DNA of 64,000 bases from Unio delphinus (Eukaryota; Mollusca; Bivalvia; Unionida; Unionidae): contig JAQISU010000189.1 of NCBI GenBank assembly GCA_029339505.1, positions 1,990,501-2,054,500 of the forward strand, given 5' to 3'. Below are positions 22,324-33,913 of this stretch, in pieces; within the stretch, counting starts at the first letter, position 1; every line of letters begins with the position of its first letter. Under the pieces are notes generated by a model, which saw only the letters and a program-made list of their open reading frames with translations, had not been told where the DNA came from and ran no database searches. Both the position numbers and the translations under genes were made by a program.

Positions 22324-22518
22324 GCACCGAGTGGCCGCTTGGGTTTGAGTCTAAGATTCGGCTAATGTAGTTATGTGAGAAAGCTTGCCAGTAGCTTCTC
22401 ATGGGTTGTTGGTTCTTTCCAGGTGTTTTCCCAGGTTCTTCCTCCACCAATAATATTGGCCGCCATGTATAGCCTATCATGTGCTGAAAAATGGCGTTAA
22501 GCCCTACAGCAACTACAA
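22324..22518 (+). mobile_element. SINE family 1, copy D (deleted head)
   Basis: ACCGAGTGGCC runs straight into GCTTGGGTTTGAGTCTAAGA, so about 45 bp between A and B boxes is deleted. The body and tail are intact (GGCCGCCATGTATAGCCTAT, AAAAATGGCGTTAAGCCCTA). It is flanked by CTGTTGATCA and CTGTTGACCA, a possible target duplication. Confidence 0.85.
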
Positions 22519-23320
22519 CTGTTGACCAAGTATAGAACATGGATTGATCAGTAGGTTGACTAGGAGTGGAACATGTGTCAATCACAGTTGACCAAGTGTG
22601 GATAATGGGTTGATCAGCATTGACTAGGAGTGAAGCATGGGTTGATCAGTGTTGATCAGTGTTGACCAAATGTGGGTTGATCAGAGTTGACTATGAGTGG
22701 AATATTTGTTGATGATTATTGACCAGAAGTGGAACATGAGTCCATGTTGACCAACTGTGTGTCATGGGTTGATCAGTGTTGACCAGGAGTAGAACATGGG
22801 TCAGTCAGTGCTGGTAAAGGAGTCAATTACTATTGACCAGAGTGGAACATCAGTGGATCAGTGTCTACTGGTAGTGGAACATAGGTCATTGATTGTTGAT
22901 CAAGGGTGGAACATAGATTAATCAAGGTTGACAATGAGTGGAACAAGGGCTAATCAAGATTGACAAGGAGTAGAAAATGGGTTGATTAGTGTTGACTATG
23001 AATTTACATGTTGACCAGGAGTGGAACATGGGTTGATTAGTGTTGACCAAGTGTAGAACATGGGGCAATCATGGTTGACTTGGAGTGGAATATGGGTCAA
23101 TCATTGTTGACCAGGAGTAGATCATGAGTTAATCAGTGCATGGATAAATAAGTATAGAACATGTGAGAAACATTGGTTGGTCAGTGTTGAACTGTAGTGG
23201 AACAGTGGTCAGTCAGTGTTTGACTAGAAGTGAACATTGGTCAGTCAAGGTTGGCTAGGATTGGAAAATGGCTGATCCGTTTTGACTTGAATGGAACATG
23301 GACTGATCATTTTGTGGGAA
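22519..23320. repeat. Degenerate ~32-bp minisatellite, right part
   Basis: Copies of TTGACCAGGAGTGGAACATG then GGTTGATCAGTG occur with frequent substitutions and length changes; about 24 copies. Confidence 0.88.
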
Positions 23321-24399
23321 ATTTAATGATTGGGAATAAAATGTACAGGATTTGTTTGTAACAGTTTGTTTTAAAATATTTTACTTGGTAATCAGGACCT
23401 ACTACAATTTTGGATTTTACCCATCTGGCACTCTTGCTTTGGTCCCTGAGGATCCTTTAAAAAAATCCTATATACACATGGGCAAATTAATTTTTAGTAA
23501 TATGAGTCTCCATTATATGCATTCTTTACCAAGGATTATATCATTAAAGGATGCTAAAAGCAGTAAAATAAACTATTCTGAAAAGCAGGAACAATTGTTG
23601 GGATGAATAAAGCTCACACAAGCTGATAAATGTGGAAAAATATATTGCACCAAAAAAGTTTACAAATTGCAGTATATACCTACCTATACATATATTCAGT
23701 TTTACTTAAAGCAGCTTTCATTTGCAAAATACAAAAAGGTTTAACGAACTTGTGTAATTGTCTTAATTATTAGACACACATAAAGGACGACAGACAAAAT
23801 TACGCTGTCATTATTGGTACTCTGTTGAAGACAAAAAAAATGTGAGATTTCTTTACGTCTACTTTTATATAGGTGTATTGGCTACGTTTTAAGTCTTGAA
23901 ACAGGTGTGAAATTTAGTAATCAGTTTGAATTATAATGGTGGCTTGGACATGTCAAAAACCTAGCAAATAATCTGTTCTTCTAAGGTGGGTAATCTCATA
24001 GTTAAAACTTTTTTGCCACATTATTTGTAATCATGAAGTAATTTCTGTTTTGTTTAACATGTTAGAAAATGTAAGGAGTGATGAATTCTCTGACTCACTT
24101 GAGTGGAATTTCCTACTTTCAGAGTAGCAGTCTTAAAGCAGGTCAAGTTTCAATTACTGTGACCTACTTAATCACCTTAAAATATGTTTACATATCAAAG
24201 AACCAAGTTGCTGTTTTAAGTGTTAAGAATAGAGTTTGCTTTAAAGATGAAAGGATGTCCTAAATAATATGACAAATCAGATGTCTGATTATTACAGATA
24301 AGTTACCTTTCTACTTTTACTCTGAATGTTTGGAGCATTTGCAACTTCAAGGTCATACCTATGGATCATTCTCAGATCTGTTTCAAGAGTTTCCATTTT
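23321..24399. other. Intronic sequence, nothing recognised
   Basis: No repeat or family seen. An 84-residue open frame (23352-23606) is not recognisable and is probably chance. Confidence 0.45.
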
Positions 24400-24634
24400 G
24401 TTTGTTTGTTTGTTTTTGTAGGGCTTAATGACATTTTTCAGCACAAGATAGGCTATACATGGTGGCCAGTAATATTGGTGGAGGAAGAACCCGGGGAAAC
24501 CCCCAGAAAGAACCACCGACCCACAAGAAGCTACTGGCAAGTTTTATCACTTAACTACATTAGCCGAATCTGAGACTCGAACCCACACAGACAGAGGTGA
24601 GATGGCAGTGATCCGTAACGGAGAGCGTTTTAGA
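24400..24634 (-). mobile_element. SINE family 1, copy E
   Basis: The reverse complement has the B box GGTTCGAGTCTCAG, the body and the GGCCACCATGTATAGCCTAT block. The tail is an (AAAC)n-type run seen as TTTGTTTGTTTG on the + strand. The first ~20 bases of the tRNA head (A box) are missing. Confidence 0.88.
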
Positions 24635-24944
24635 GAGAAAAATTAATTCGTAACAGAGTTTACATTATCAGTTGCTTGTAAGAAAGAACCTATTCAAGAA
24701 CCTGTTGTATTGGGGGTAAAATGTCAAGGTCAGTGACACAAAAAGAGGATAATAGTTTCTACAAAGTAACTTAAGTCCTATCCTTGGATGGCTTGGCTTT
24801 TAGCCATGGAAAGAAAGTGTTATTATTGGGGCCAGTGGTCAAGGTCAGCAGTACACAAGAAAATAACCACAAGAATATCACTTGCATTCAAATTAATTGA
24901 ACCAAACTTTGTGAATGGATTGTTGTAAGTGCATGGTACAGTAA

Positions 24945-25110
24945 AACCTGTCTTGAGAGGCCACTACTATGAGATCAACTGTTTTGAGAGACCAGAATCT
25001 CCATGCAGAGATGTATTCATTATACAGTGTTATGACCTGTTATGATAAACCACCTGTCTTGAGAGACCATTATTTTGTGTCAGAAGGGGTCATTGAGGCC
25101 ACAGTTCATC
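24945..25110. repeat. Decayed 'CTGTCTTGAGAGACCA' repeat
   Basis: ACCTGTCTTGAGAGGCCACT, CTGTTTTGAGAGACCAGAAT and ACCTGTCTTGAGAGACCATT occur about 40-80 bp apart. Related to 17460-17640. Confidence 0.45.
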
Positions 25111-25143
25111 AGGGGTTAAAATGTCAAGGTCATAGTCACTTGA

Positions 25144-25383
25144 ACCCATTTAACACTATTTTTCAGCACATGATAGGCTATACATGGCGGCCAATATTAA
25201 TGGTGGAGGAAGAACCCAGGGAAATTCCCAGAAAGAATCGCCAACCCACATAAAGCTACTAGCAAGCTTTCTTACATACCCGCATTGGCCGAATGTGAGA
25301 CTTGAACCAATGCAGACAGAGGTGAAATGAGAGAGATCTGTAACGAAGAATACTTTAGACCACTTGGCCACTCCCCTCCCCCT
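25144..25383 (-). mobile_element. SINE family 1, copy F
   Basis: A near full-length minus-strand copy. The reverse complement starts GGGAGTGGCCAAGTGGTCTA and ends AAAAATAGTGTTAAATGGG. Confidence 0.88.
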
Positions 25384-25404
25384 TTCCATCTCTTATTGTA
25401 CAGA

Positions 25405-25492
25405 TTCAGATCTGTCATCCCATAATGCACTAGCAGATGTTGATCTATGAAATTTGTTTGGAGAACAAACAACATAGACTTTGATCTGCTAC
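25405..25492 (+). repeat. Dispersed ~90-bp GATCTGNCAG repeat
   Basis: CATAATGCACTAGCAGATGT ... TTTGTTTGGAG ... ACTTTGATCTGC matches 56022-56112 and the complement of 38100-38215. It leads straight into the 44-bp array, whose unit also contains GCATTGGCAGATCG. Confidence 0.6.
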
Positions 25493-25929
25493 TTAAGTAT
25501 GCATTGGCAGATCGAGGACTATGCTGTTGTTGGACTTAAGTGTGCATTGGCAGATCGAGGACTATGCCATTGTTGGACTTAAGTATGCATTGGCAGATCG
25601 CGGACTATGCTGTTGTTGGACTTAAGTATGCATTGGCAGATCGAGGACTATGCCGTTGTTGGACTTAAGTATGCATTGGCAGATCGAGGACTATGCTGTT
25701 GTTGGACTTAAGTATGCATTGGCAGATCGAGGACTATGCTGTTGTTGGACTTAAGTATGCATTGGCAGATCGAGGACTATGCTGTTGTTGGACTTAAGTA
25801 TGCATTGGCAGATCGAGGGCTATGCTGTTGTTGGACTTAAGTATGCATTGGCAGATCGAGGACTATGCTGTTGTTGGACTTAAGTATGCATTGGCAGATC
25901 GAGGACTATGCTGTTGTTGGACTTGACTT
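25493..25929. repeat. 44-bp minisatellite, 10 copies
   Basis: Nearly identical units contain TTAAGTATGCATTGGCAGAT then CGAGGACTATGCTGTTGTTG; few substitutions, so probably recent. Confidence 0.96.
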
Positions 25930-26224
25930 GTAGGCAAGTGTATATGGTAGCTCAGGGAATTATATCAGACAGTCAGGTTGAACATCTTGGGATTGATTCC
26001 AAATCTATGATTGTTAGATATTTTTGTTACTATCATTGTCAGATGTAATTGTTTCTGCAAAGGTTGGCACCATTCTGGTACACACAGTATGTCAGGTCCA
26101 AGAAAACTTCACTCTTATTTGACAAGGCTCATAATCACTGTAGTTTCTTATGTGTCATTATGTTGTTAGCATTAATAAAGTGAGAATGATTGATATTATG
26201 TATAAAGATGTAGGTGAACTTGAC

Positions 26225-26392
26225 ATTGTTATGTAGTGTATACCATTTGTACTTGCTGTGTAGTGTATACGGTATGTACTTACCTACCATATGTACTACT
26301 TGCTGTGTAGTGTATACAGTATGTGCTTGCTTGCTGTGTAGTGTATACAGTATGTATTTGCTTGCTGTGTAGTGTATACCATATGTACTTGA
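26225..26392. repeat. ~35-bp repeat of TGTGTAGTGTATAC..., ~5 copies
   Basis: GTAGTGTATACAGTATGTAC and CTTGCTTGCTGTGTAG recur. Confidence 0.8.
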
Positions 26393-26710
26393 TTGAAAGT
26401 ATCATTAAAACAGCCACCACCCACACACCCCAATAAAACTAAATCGGCAATCAGTGTATCAAAAATACCATATTCATACTTATAAAACAGTAAACCTTTA
26501 GTATCCTGTTATTTGATTTGATCTGTATGCATGGAAATGTCATCAAACATGTTAAAGGTCATTCACTCTGCAGTACATTCTAACTGTGAGAACCTTTCCA
26601 ACCTGTCATACAGACTGCTAATGTTTTGATTTGTAGAAGTGGCTTGAAAATTTCATACATGGATCTTTCCAGTGAACAGAATGTAATGATACATAATTTT
26701 TATGTATCAA

Positions 26711-26812
26711 ATGTATGTATGTATGTATGTATGTATGTATGTATGTATGTATGTATGTATGTATGTATGTATGTATGTATGTATGTATGTATGTATGTAT
26801 GTATGTATGTAT
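26711..26812. repeat. (ATGT)n microsatellite, ~25 units
   Basis: A pure tetranucleotide run; open in three frames as Met-Tyr-Val-Cys repeats, which are artefacts. Confidence 0.98.
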
Positions 26813-27007
26813 AATTTACCACTTTTGTGTGAATTATCTTATTGTAATATCTTTACATTTTCTGAAATATTTAAATTTCAGTGTATTTTTTACATAAAGT
26901 TTTTACAGTTTCATTAGCTTGTAGCAAAGGATGGCCTGTTGTCCATTATCTGTCTTCCAATGTCTGATGTCCATCTTTTTGCATCTGCTGTCCATCTGCT
27001 CTTCCTA

Positions 27008-27262
27008 AACTACTCTGACTCAGAAGCTGGAGGTCGTGGGTTTGAACCCTGACTGAGTCATAACAAAGACTTACAATTATCGTACTAACAGCTACCTCGC
27101 TTGGCAGTCAGCATGAAGAGGTTAGTGTTAGGGCTGGTTGGCCAGGTGTCAGGATAATGTGACACAGTGGGACATCATGCTACATGTATATGGCTTGATG
27201 CCCCAGTGCAGACATCACTATAAACTGGCACACTTCCACAAGCACCATTAAAAATCCAAATC
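27008..27262 (+). mobile_element. SINE family 2, copy 2 (5'-truncated)
   Basis: It has a B-box region GTGGGTTTGAACCCTGACTG, the body GTGTCAGGATAATGTGACA and GGGACATCATGCTACATGTA, and a tail TTAAAAATCCAAATCACACA that runs into (CA)n. Confidence 0.85.
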
Positions 27263-27287
27263 ACACACACACACACACACAAACACA

Positions 27288-27324
<37 letters not shown>
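27263..27324. repeat. (CA)n at SINE tail
   Basis: A CA run with two AA/AAG interruptions, contiguous with the SINE's AATCACACA 3' end. Confidence 0.95.
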
Positions 27325-27326
<2 letters not shown>

Positions 27327-27530
27327 TAGCTAATGATTACATCATTGCAGTTTGTCAATTATAGAATAGTAACCTTTCTGAAACTACTTATTGAAAGATC
27401 TAGTTGGTCCTAAAGAAAATGGTGTTCCTAAGATGTCACTACTACTTGTAAATGAATAATCATATCAAAATGGGGTTTTCACTCAAAGATTTCTTGTGAT
27501 GTCTGGTTGGTCCTGATGAAACAGGTGCCA

Positions 27531-27698
27531 TTCTCAGGCTCAGCTAATGTGGGTACGTGAGAAAGCCAGCCAGTAGTTTCTCGTGGATCGGTGGTTATTC
27601 CAAGGGTTTTTCAGCGTTTGTCCTCCACCAGTTCTACTGGTAGCTATGTATAGCGTATCCTATGCTGAAAAATGGTGCTAAACCCTACAACAACAACA
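27531..27698 (+). mobile_element. SINE family 1, copy G (5'-truncated)
   Basis: CTCAGGCTCAGCTAATGTGG through AAAAATGGTGCTAAACCCTA and (CAA)n. The tRNA head is missing. Confidence 0.85.
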
Positions 27699-28230
27699 TT
27701 TTCAGTACACTTTAAAAAGCAGTCTTTTATAAAATTTTGATCAGCGAAAATGAAACTGTTGCCTACAAGTAGCAATACTTGAAGAAATAAATAGCAATTT
27801 TGCCAAATGAAATTTGTGTTTAAGTTCAGTTTTAGTGTAATTCTCATAAATGCAATATGCCTTCATGTATTCAGATGTGAAAAATGTCAGTCTACTGTCA
27901 AAACTATATTTGCAGGCATTTCATTGAGACTCGCATTAACTGTTGTTTTGATTTTTGATTTGTGGATGAATTTATTTAATTATTCACTCAATTAAAAGCA
28001 GACCTGCTTACTATTATTGTGTTAATTATAAATTGTATAAAAATGAAATAGAAGGCTAAATAAAACAGTTAATGGCGTGTAAATCCAACATGCATAAGAG
28101 TAGAGATCATGGTTCCCATCTCATTTCATTTGACCACTCAAACAGTAGATGTATTACATGTATTGTGTAAGTATTTAGTAAACTAGCTGTAAGTGTCCTA
28201 GTTGTTCATTAACAGGATAAAAAATTTCAA
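27699..28230. other. Intronic sequence, nothing recognised
   Basis: AT-rich, no structure seen. Confidence 0.45.
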
Positions 28231-28320
28231 ATCAACCAATCAGAAGGAGTACTGAGTGAAATCAACCAATCAGAAGGAGTACTGAGTGAAATCAACCAAT
28301 CAGAAGGAGTACTGAGTGAA
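28231..28320. repeat. 30-bp perfect triplicate
   Basis: Three identical copies of ATCAACCAATCAGAAGGAGT then ACTGAGTGAA. Each carries a CCAATCA word, the NF-Y (CCAAT box) core, but no promoter context is evident. Confidence 0.97.
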
Positions 28321-29568
28321 TTCAAAGCTTGTTTGATGGATACAGTTCATTATGGAGAAGTGTATTCCCAAATTTGTAGTACATTTAATTTGAAATTAGT
28401 AAATTGGCTGTCACATGATCAACCCCAATCACCCAACTCTGCCCGAAACCTTCCCCAAAATATACCACAAACATAATGCAAATTCATTGAAACACAAAAA
28501 CACACAAAAAAACATTGGAAAGGGTATGGATGACAAATTATGCCGCTTTAGCATTTCATCGGATGGAAATGAAACATTGAGGGAGACAAATGTTACTGGA
28601 TTCAATGCCAATGTTGGTTATTAAAAAAACTGACCCTGTCAATACAGTAAAAACAGGCTTATTGCGACGTGAGTAATAGACCATTAGTGCATTACATATC
28701 ATTGGAGAGAAAAATAATAACAGATAAATAACATTAAAAATATTTTACATGTATTTGTTCATGTCTTAATTAGCAATTGGTAGTTGCTGCAGGCTTTAGC
28801 AATAAATTATATTTAAATTTGACATTTTTTTTTTAAACCTTGTAATTGGAAATCATCTTAAGGTACTGATTCTATTTTACATTTGAAGTGCAAGTAACTG
28901 CAGATCCAATACGTTTTTTTTATACTTCATGTCATTACATTTAAAAATGTTGTTCTCTTGAATCTTAATTGATTAAACAGTCTTCTGCGCATTTATGCAA
29001 GGCAGATGAAAAGATGTATGAATACATAAATAAAAATGTAAAATAATGTCTTCAAAACATATTTTAGTATGAGTTAAAGTTTATTTGAGTACATGCTGTG
29101 ACAAAGCAGCAGTCCACAGAAGTTACAGAAGGCGGTAAATATCGACGAAGTAAGCAAATAAAAGCTGGAAGTATGTTAATTTGATTGGAATATATAAAGT
29201 TCCAATAGCAGATTGTAACGTTTTTGTGCTGGAATCAGAAAATAGACTGCATCTAATTTATTTTTTTAAAAATCTAATGTAATATGTTTCAAAAAAAGAA
29301 TATTACATATATTCCAATTGAACCACAACCTGAAGATGTACTTTCATTTCACAGATATTACACAAAGATTAAAGGAGATGAAAAGTTTAAAAAGCATCTA
29401 ACAGCTATAATTAAGGCACTCAGTCAAATGCATTTTATCGTAAAACATGTTGTGGTAGAATATTGTGGAGAAAGGTCTTTAATACTTGGATACAGCAAGT
29501 GTAATGAGCACTGTCTGAAACAAACCCAAATATAGTATTAAAAAAAAGCTGTATACTTGTAAAATTTT
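28321..29568. other. Intronic sequence with one odd open frame
   Basis: Mostly featureless. An 83-residue frame at 29284-29535 on + has a balanced composition (contains ITYIPIEPQPEDVLSFHRYY) but no family was recognised, and no splice sites tie it to CAP. Treat as probable chance. Confidence 0.4.
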
Positions 29569-29815
29569 TGTGGGTTTGGGTACATCTTATTTTTGGTTTG
29601 GGATAGTTTTGGGCAGGTTTGGGGCAATTGTGGATGGCATGGGGAAATCTTGGATAGTTTGGGGCAAGTTTGGGCAGTTTTGTTCAATTTTGGGTAGTTT
29701 GGGGCAATTTTGTGTAGTTTTGGGCAATTTTGGGCTGTTTGGGGCAATTTTGTGTAGTTTTGGGCAATTTTGGATGGTTTTGGGCAATTTTGGGTGGTTT
29801 TGGGCAGGTTTTATG
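29569..29815. repeat. ~20-bp G/T-rich minisatellite (GGGCAATTTTGGGTAGTTT)
   Basis: About 12 copies with strong strand asymmetry: the + strand is G/T-rich, with GGGG or GGG every ~10 bases. Confidence 0.92.
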
Positions 29816-30089
29816 TGAATCATGTGGCCACTAAATTTGCACTCACAGATTTGCTCAGGGAAGAGCTGAAGTTGCACTATTACTTGCAATGAAATTTCAT
29901 CATTGATATTTTAATAATAAAACAGTTTAAAAAAATTGAGTTTCCAGCATGGACTGTTTTTGTACAAAACAAAAGGATCTACTTTTTAATCAAACTAATA
30001 TTGTTTTTTTTTTTTTTGCATTAAACACAATGTTTTTCAGGTATATATTAAAGATATGCATAGATTTAGTTGGCCGTTAATGAAAATGG

Positions 30090-30305
30090 TAATGATCTGA
30101 TCTCAGATATTTCTTCCACAATGATCGTATTAAAAATCTTGTCCTGAATGGATAGATGGTCATGTAAACAAGGGGATTTTACCAAAAGTCTTCTATTAGT
30201 GTCTTGTTTATCCAAAATGAAAACGGTGCCAGTCTTACTTCCCGTGTGACTGCCATATTGGCAAATTAGAAAATCTTGTCACTCAAAAATATTAGAGATG
30301 ATTGA
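30090..30305. repeat. Dispersed repeat, copy of 63000-63190 family
   Basis: CCTGAATGGATAGATGGTCA, TTTTACCAAAAGTCTTCT, TCCAAAATGAAAACGGTGCC and GTGTGACTGCCATATTGGCA correspond in order to words at 63040-63190. Confidence 0.75.
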
Positions 30306-30350
30306 AACACTCAGCAATTAGATAAAATAATGGTCTTGTTTTGAATCTGA

Positions 30351-30639
30351 ACTGCTCTGGTGGACAAAATGTGTAGAGCATCTGCCTTGGATATGGGAGG
30401 TCACGGGTTTTAACCCCTAGCCGAGTCATACCAAAAACCTATAAAAATGGTTCTTGCAGCTGCTTCGCTTGGCACTTAGCATTAAGAGATTAGTGTTAGG
30501 ACTGGTCGGTCTGGTGTCGGAATAATATGACTGGGTTGGACATAATGCTACATTACTATAAACTGCCCCACTGCAGACATAGCAGTATGACTGGAAAATT
30601 GTTAAAGCTATGTTCAAAATCCAAATCACACACACACAT
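30351..30639 (+). mobile_element. SINE family 2, copy 3
   Basis: It has a damaged A box (TGTGTAGAGCATCTGCC), a B box (GGGTTTTAACCCCTAG), the body TAGGACTGGTCGGTCTGGTG and an ATCACACACACAC tail. Confidence 0.85.
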
Positions 30640-31486
30640 GCCACATTTGTTGAAGCCATTAACCTCCCTTCGGAATTAGATTCAGCAATAACCTAGTTGT
30701 AAGTATTGTATGGCTGCTAATAATATAATATGCAGTAAAACTGATTTTAATTATCTCATACTTACCTACGCTGTTACAAAAATTCCTGCTATAATGTCCA
30801 GGACTCTAGAACCAAAGTCATAAAAAGAGTATGGTAATCCATGTGTTGGCCATGAAGGAAGAGTCAAGACTTAGGACTGTGATCCTTTCAATTTTTTTCC
30901 TCCCATTGCTAATTGTAATTAGCTGGGACTGAGAACTAGACCCCTCTAGAAAGGGAAGCAATACACTAGTAACAGGTAAGTACTGTGTAATTAAAATTCA
31001 TTTTCCCCCTCAAAAACTGCATTTCTTCATGTCTCAACTTGGCGCTGATGGGCATCCTTAGTTCCACAGTTTTCTATTTTTGCAGGAATACATATTTAGC
31101 AAAGCTTGAATGCACAGATATTTGATTCCTGTTATTACCGATGTGTACAAGTATTTCTCTTGCACAGTGTATTGCTACTGATCATGTTTGCAGCAAAGAA
31201 AATACAGAAAACATGATGAATTTTGTGAAATTTTCAAAACTTTAAAAAGTGATTCTATAAAAAAATGTTTAATCTCAATATATGATTTTTGTGTTATGTA
31301 GAATTCGGTGTATAAGTTGAAATCTGGCTTCTACTGTATGTTCATAACATATACCCAGCTGTGAACATATACAGAGATCTTCTGTGACATAGAGCTGGTA
31401 TTCCAGTGCATAATCTGGATGGGAACAGCATACATTCCCATTATATGCTGTCACATGACATACAGATCAGAGTCTACAGAAAGAAA
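30640..31486. other. Intronic sequence, nothing recognised
   Basis: No repeat or exon recognised. Confidence 0.45.
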
Positions 31487-31769
31487 CCGCTCCAATGGCC
31501 TTGTGGTTAGAGCGTCCGCTGTGGAGGCGGGAAGTCATGGGTTTGATCCCTGGCCGAGTCATACCAATGACTTACAAAAATGAAACTGACAGCTGCTGTG
31601 TTTGACGCTCAGCATTAATAGGTTTGTGTTAGGCTGGTAGGCCTGGTGTCAGGATAATGTGACTGGACATACTAGACTTTGCTAGGCATACTATAAACTG
31701 TCACATTGCGGACATCATAGCGATATGACTGATTTTTAAAAAAAAAACTGTTAAAAATCCAAATCAAAC
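31487..31769 (+). mobile_element. SINE family 2, copy 4
   Basis: A good tRNA-like head: CTTGTGGTTAGAGCGTCCGC and GGGTTTGATCCCTGGCCGAG. Then the body with GGCCTGGTGTCAGGATAATG and the 3' end GCGATATGACTG, A-rich, AATCCAAATCAAAC. Confidence 0.88.
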
Positions 31770-31794
31770 TACAGCAAGAAGTCTGCTGTCACAC

Positions 31795-32035
31795 ATACCA
31801 TGCTGGATGATTAGATAACATGCTATTAGATAAGTTTTAAACCAAGATCTGTCATTACATAACATATTGGCAGATCATAGTCTGGAGCCAAGATCTGTGG
31901 TTGTTGTTGATCATAGTCTGGATCCAAGATCTGTGGTTGTTGTACATTGTTTGACAGATCAGAGACTAAAGCAGTGATCTGTCATTTTGTAACATGCCGG
32001 CTGATCATAGTTTGTAACAAGCAGTACGTACTCTG
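31795..32035. repeat. Degenerate repeat of GATCTGTGG/GCAGATCATAGTCTG
   Basis: CAAGATCTGTSATT...CATAACATATTGGCAGATCA-type words recur every ~60 bp; related in wording to the dispersed GATCTGNCAG repeat. Confidence 0.45.
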
Positions 32036-32450
32036 ACTGTCGAGAAGCATGAGACAGGAGCTCTGGGTCTATACAGTTTGTATTCTGTGTATTTCTTATC
32101 CAGGTAAACACAGTAAATTTCCATGCCATCTTAGAAAGCAAGCATGCCCTTTTCAGTTGACTAGGCATGCATTATAAACCATTTCTTCACATACTAAAGT
32201 ATTTTTTTCAACCAAAATGATTCAGGGAAAAGTCAATAAAAAGATCTATGAATACTTGTACAACATTCCAAAACATCATAACAGGCTTTTCCAGCTTTCT
32301 GTACATTAGCCTGACTACCTCCCAGGTGTGGGAACAAACAATTAGTGGCTGCTGCAACAAGACTGAAATCTTGAAATAATTGGTTGAGTTTGGAAAATTT
32401 GAGTGTGCAAATTGAACACATCAGTCATCACCTAAACAGAGTTCTAGTGT
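32036..32450. other. Intronic sequence, nothing recognised
   Basis: No structure seen. Confidence 0.4.
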
Positions 32451-33764
32451 TAATATAACCTATGCATGGTTCCACTCAAATTGTGTATGAATAATATGAT
32501 TGATTTTAATATAACCTATGCATGGTTCCACTCAAATTGTGTATGAATAATGGGATTGATTTTAATATAACCTATGCATGGTTCCACTCAAATTGTGTAT
32601 GAATAATGGGATTGATTTTAATATAACCTATGCATGGTTCCACTCAAATTGTGTATGAATAATGGGATTGATTTTAATATAACCTATTCCACTCAAATTG
32701 TGAATGAATAATGGGATTGATTTTAATATAACCTATTCCACTCAAATTGTGTATGAATAATGGGATTGATTGTAATGTAACCTATTCCACTCAAATTGTG
32801 TATGAATAATGGGATTGATTTTAATATAACCTATTCCACTCAAATTGTGAATGAATAATGGGATTGATTTTAATGTAACCTATTCCACTCAAATTGTGTA
32901 TGAATAATGGGATTGATTTTAATGTAACCTATTCCACTCAAATTGTGTATGAATAATGGGATTGATTGTAATGTAACCTATTCCACTCAAATTGTGTATG
33001 AATAATGGGATTGATTGTAATGTTACCTATGTACAGTTCCACTCAAATTGTGTATGAATAATGGGATTGATTTTAATATAACCTATTCCACTCAAATTGT
33101 GTATGAATAATGGGATTGATTGTAATGTAACCTATTCCACTCAAATTGTGTATGAATAATGGGATTGATTTTAATGTAACCTATTCCACTCAAATTGTGT
33201 ATGAATAATGGGATTGATTGTAATGTAACCTATTCCACTCAAATTGTGTATGAATAATGGGATTGATTGTAATGTAACCTATTCCACTCAAATTGTGTAT
33301 GAATAATGGGATTGATTTTAATATAACCTATTCCACTCAAATTGTGTATGAATAATGGGATTGATTGTAATGTAACCTATTCCACTCAAATTGTGTATGA
33401 ATAATGGGATTGATTTTAATGTAACCTATGCATGGTTCCACTCAAATTGTGTATGAATAATGGGATTGATTTTAATGTAACCTATTCCACTCAAATTGTG
33501 TATGAATAATGGGATTGATTGTAATGTAACCTATTCCACTCAAATTGTGTATGAATAATGGGATTGATTTTAATGTAACCTATTCCACTCAAATTGTGTA
33601 TGAATAATGGGATTGATTGTAATGTAACCTATTCCACTCAAATTGTGTATGAATAATGGGATTGATTTTAATGTAACCTATTCCACTCAAATTGTGTATG
33701 AATAATGGGATTGATTTTAATGTAACCTATTCCACTCAAATTGTGTATGAATAATGGGATTGAT
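32451..33764. repeat. 49/56-bp minisatellite, ~26 copies
   Basis: The unit contains TATTCCACTCAAATTGTGTA and TGAATAATGGGATTGATT, then TTAATGT or GTAATGT. The first four copies and two later ones carry a 7-bp longer form (TATGCATGGTTCC). The T/G alternation (TTTTAATGTAA versus TTGTAATGTAA) marks subtypes. Confidence 0.97.
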
Positions 33765-33913
33765 TAAAATTACAAGGCAGCTGATGAAGTATTTATATCA
33801 GTGTTTTAAGACTTGTTTAAAAATGAATTTTTGTCTCACCTGTATCAGCGTATGGCAAGATATAGTATATGAGAAGAGCCAATACTACAGGTGCAGTTTC
33901 TTAATATCGTTGC

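Noticed and set aside
28231..28320. Triplicated CCAAT-box promoter
   Set aside because: Three identical 30-bp copies reflect recent tandem duplication; no TATA, initiator or downstream gene is visible.
29284..29535. 83-residue open frame with normal composition
   Set aside because: No recognisable family, AT-rich flanks and no convincing promoter or splice signals; left as a note in the gap annotation.
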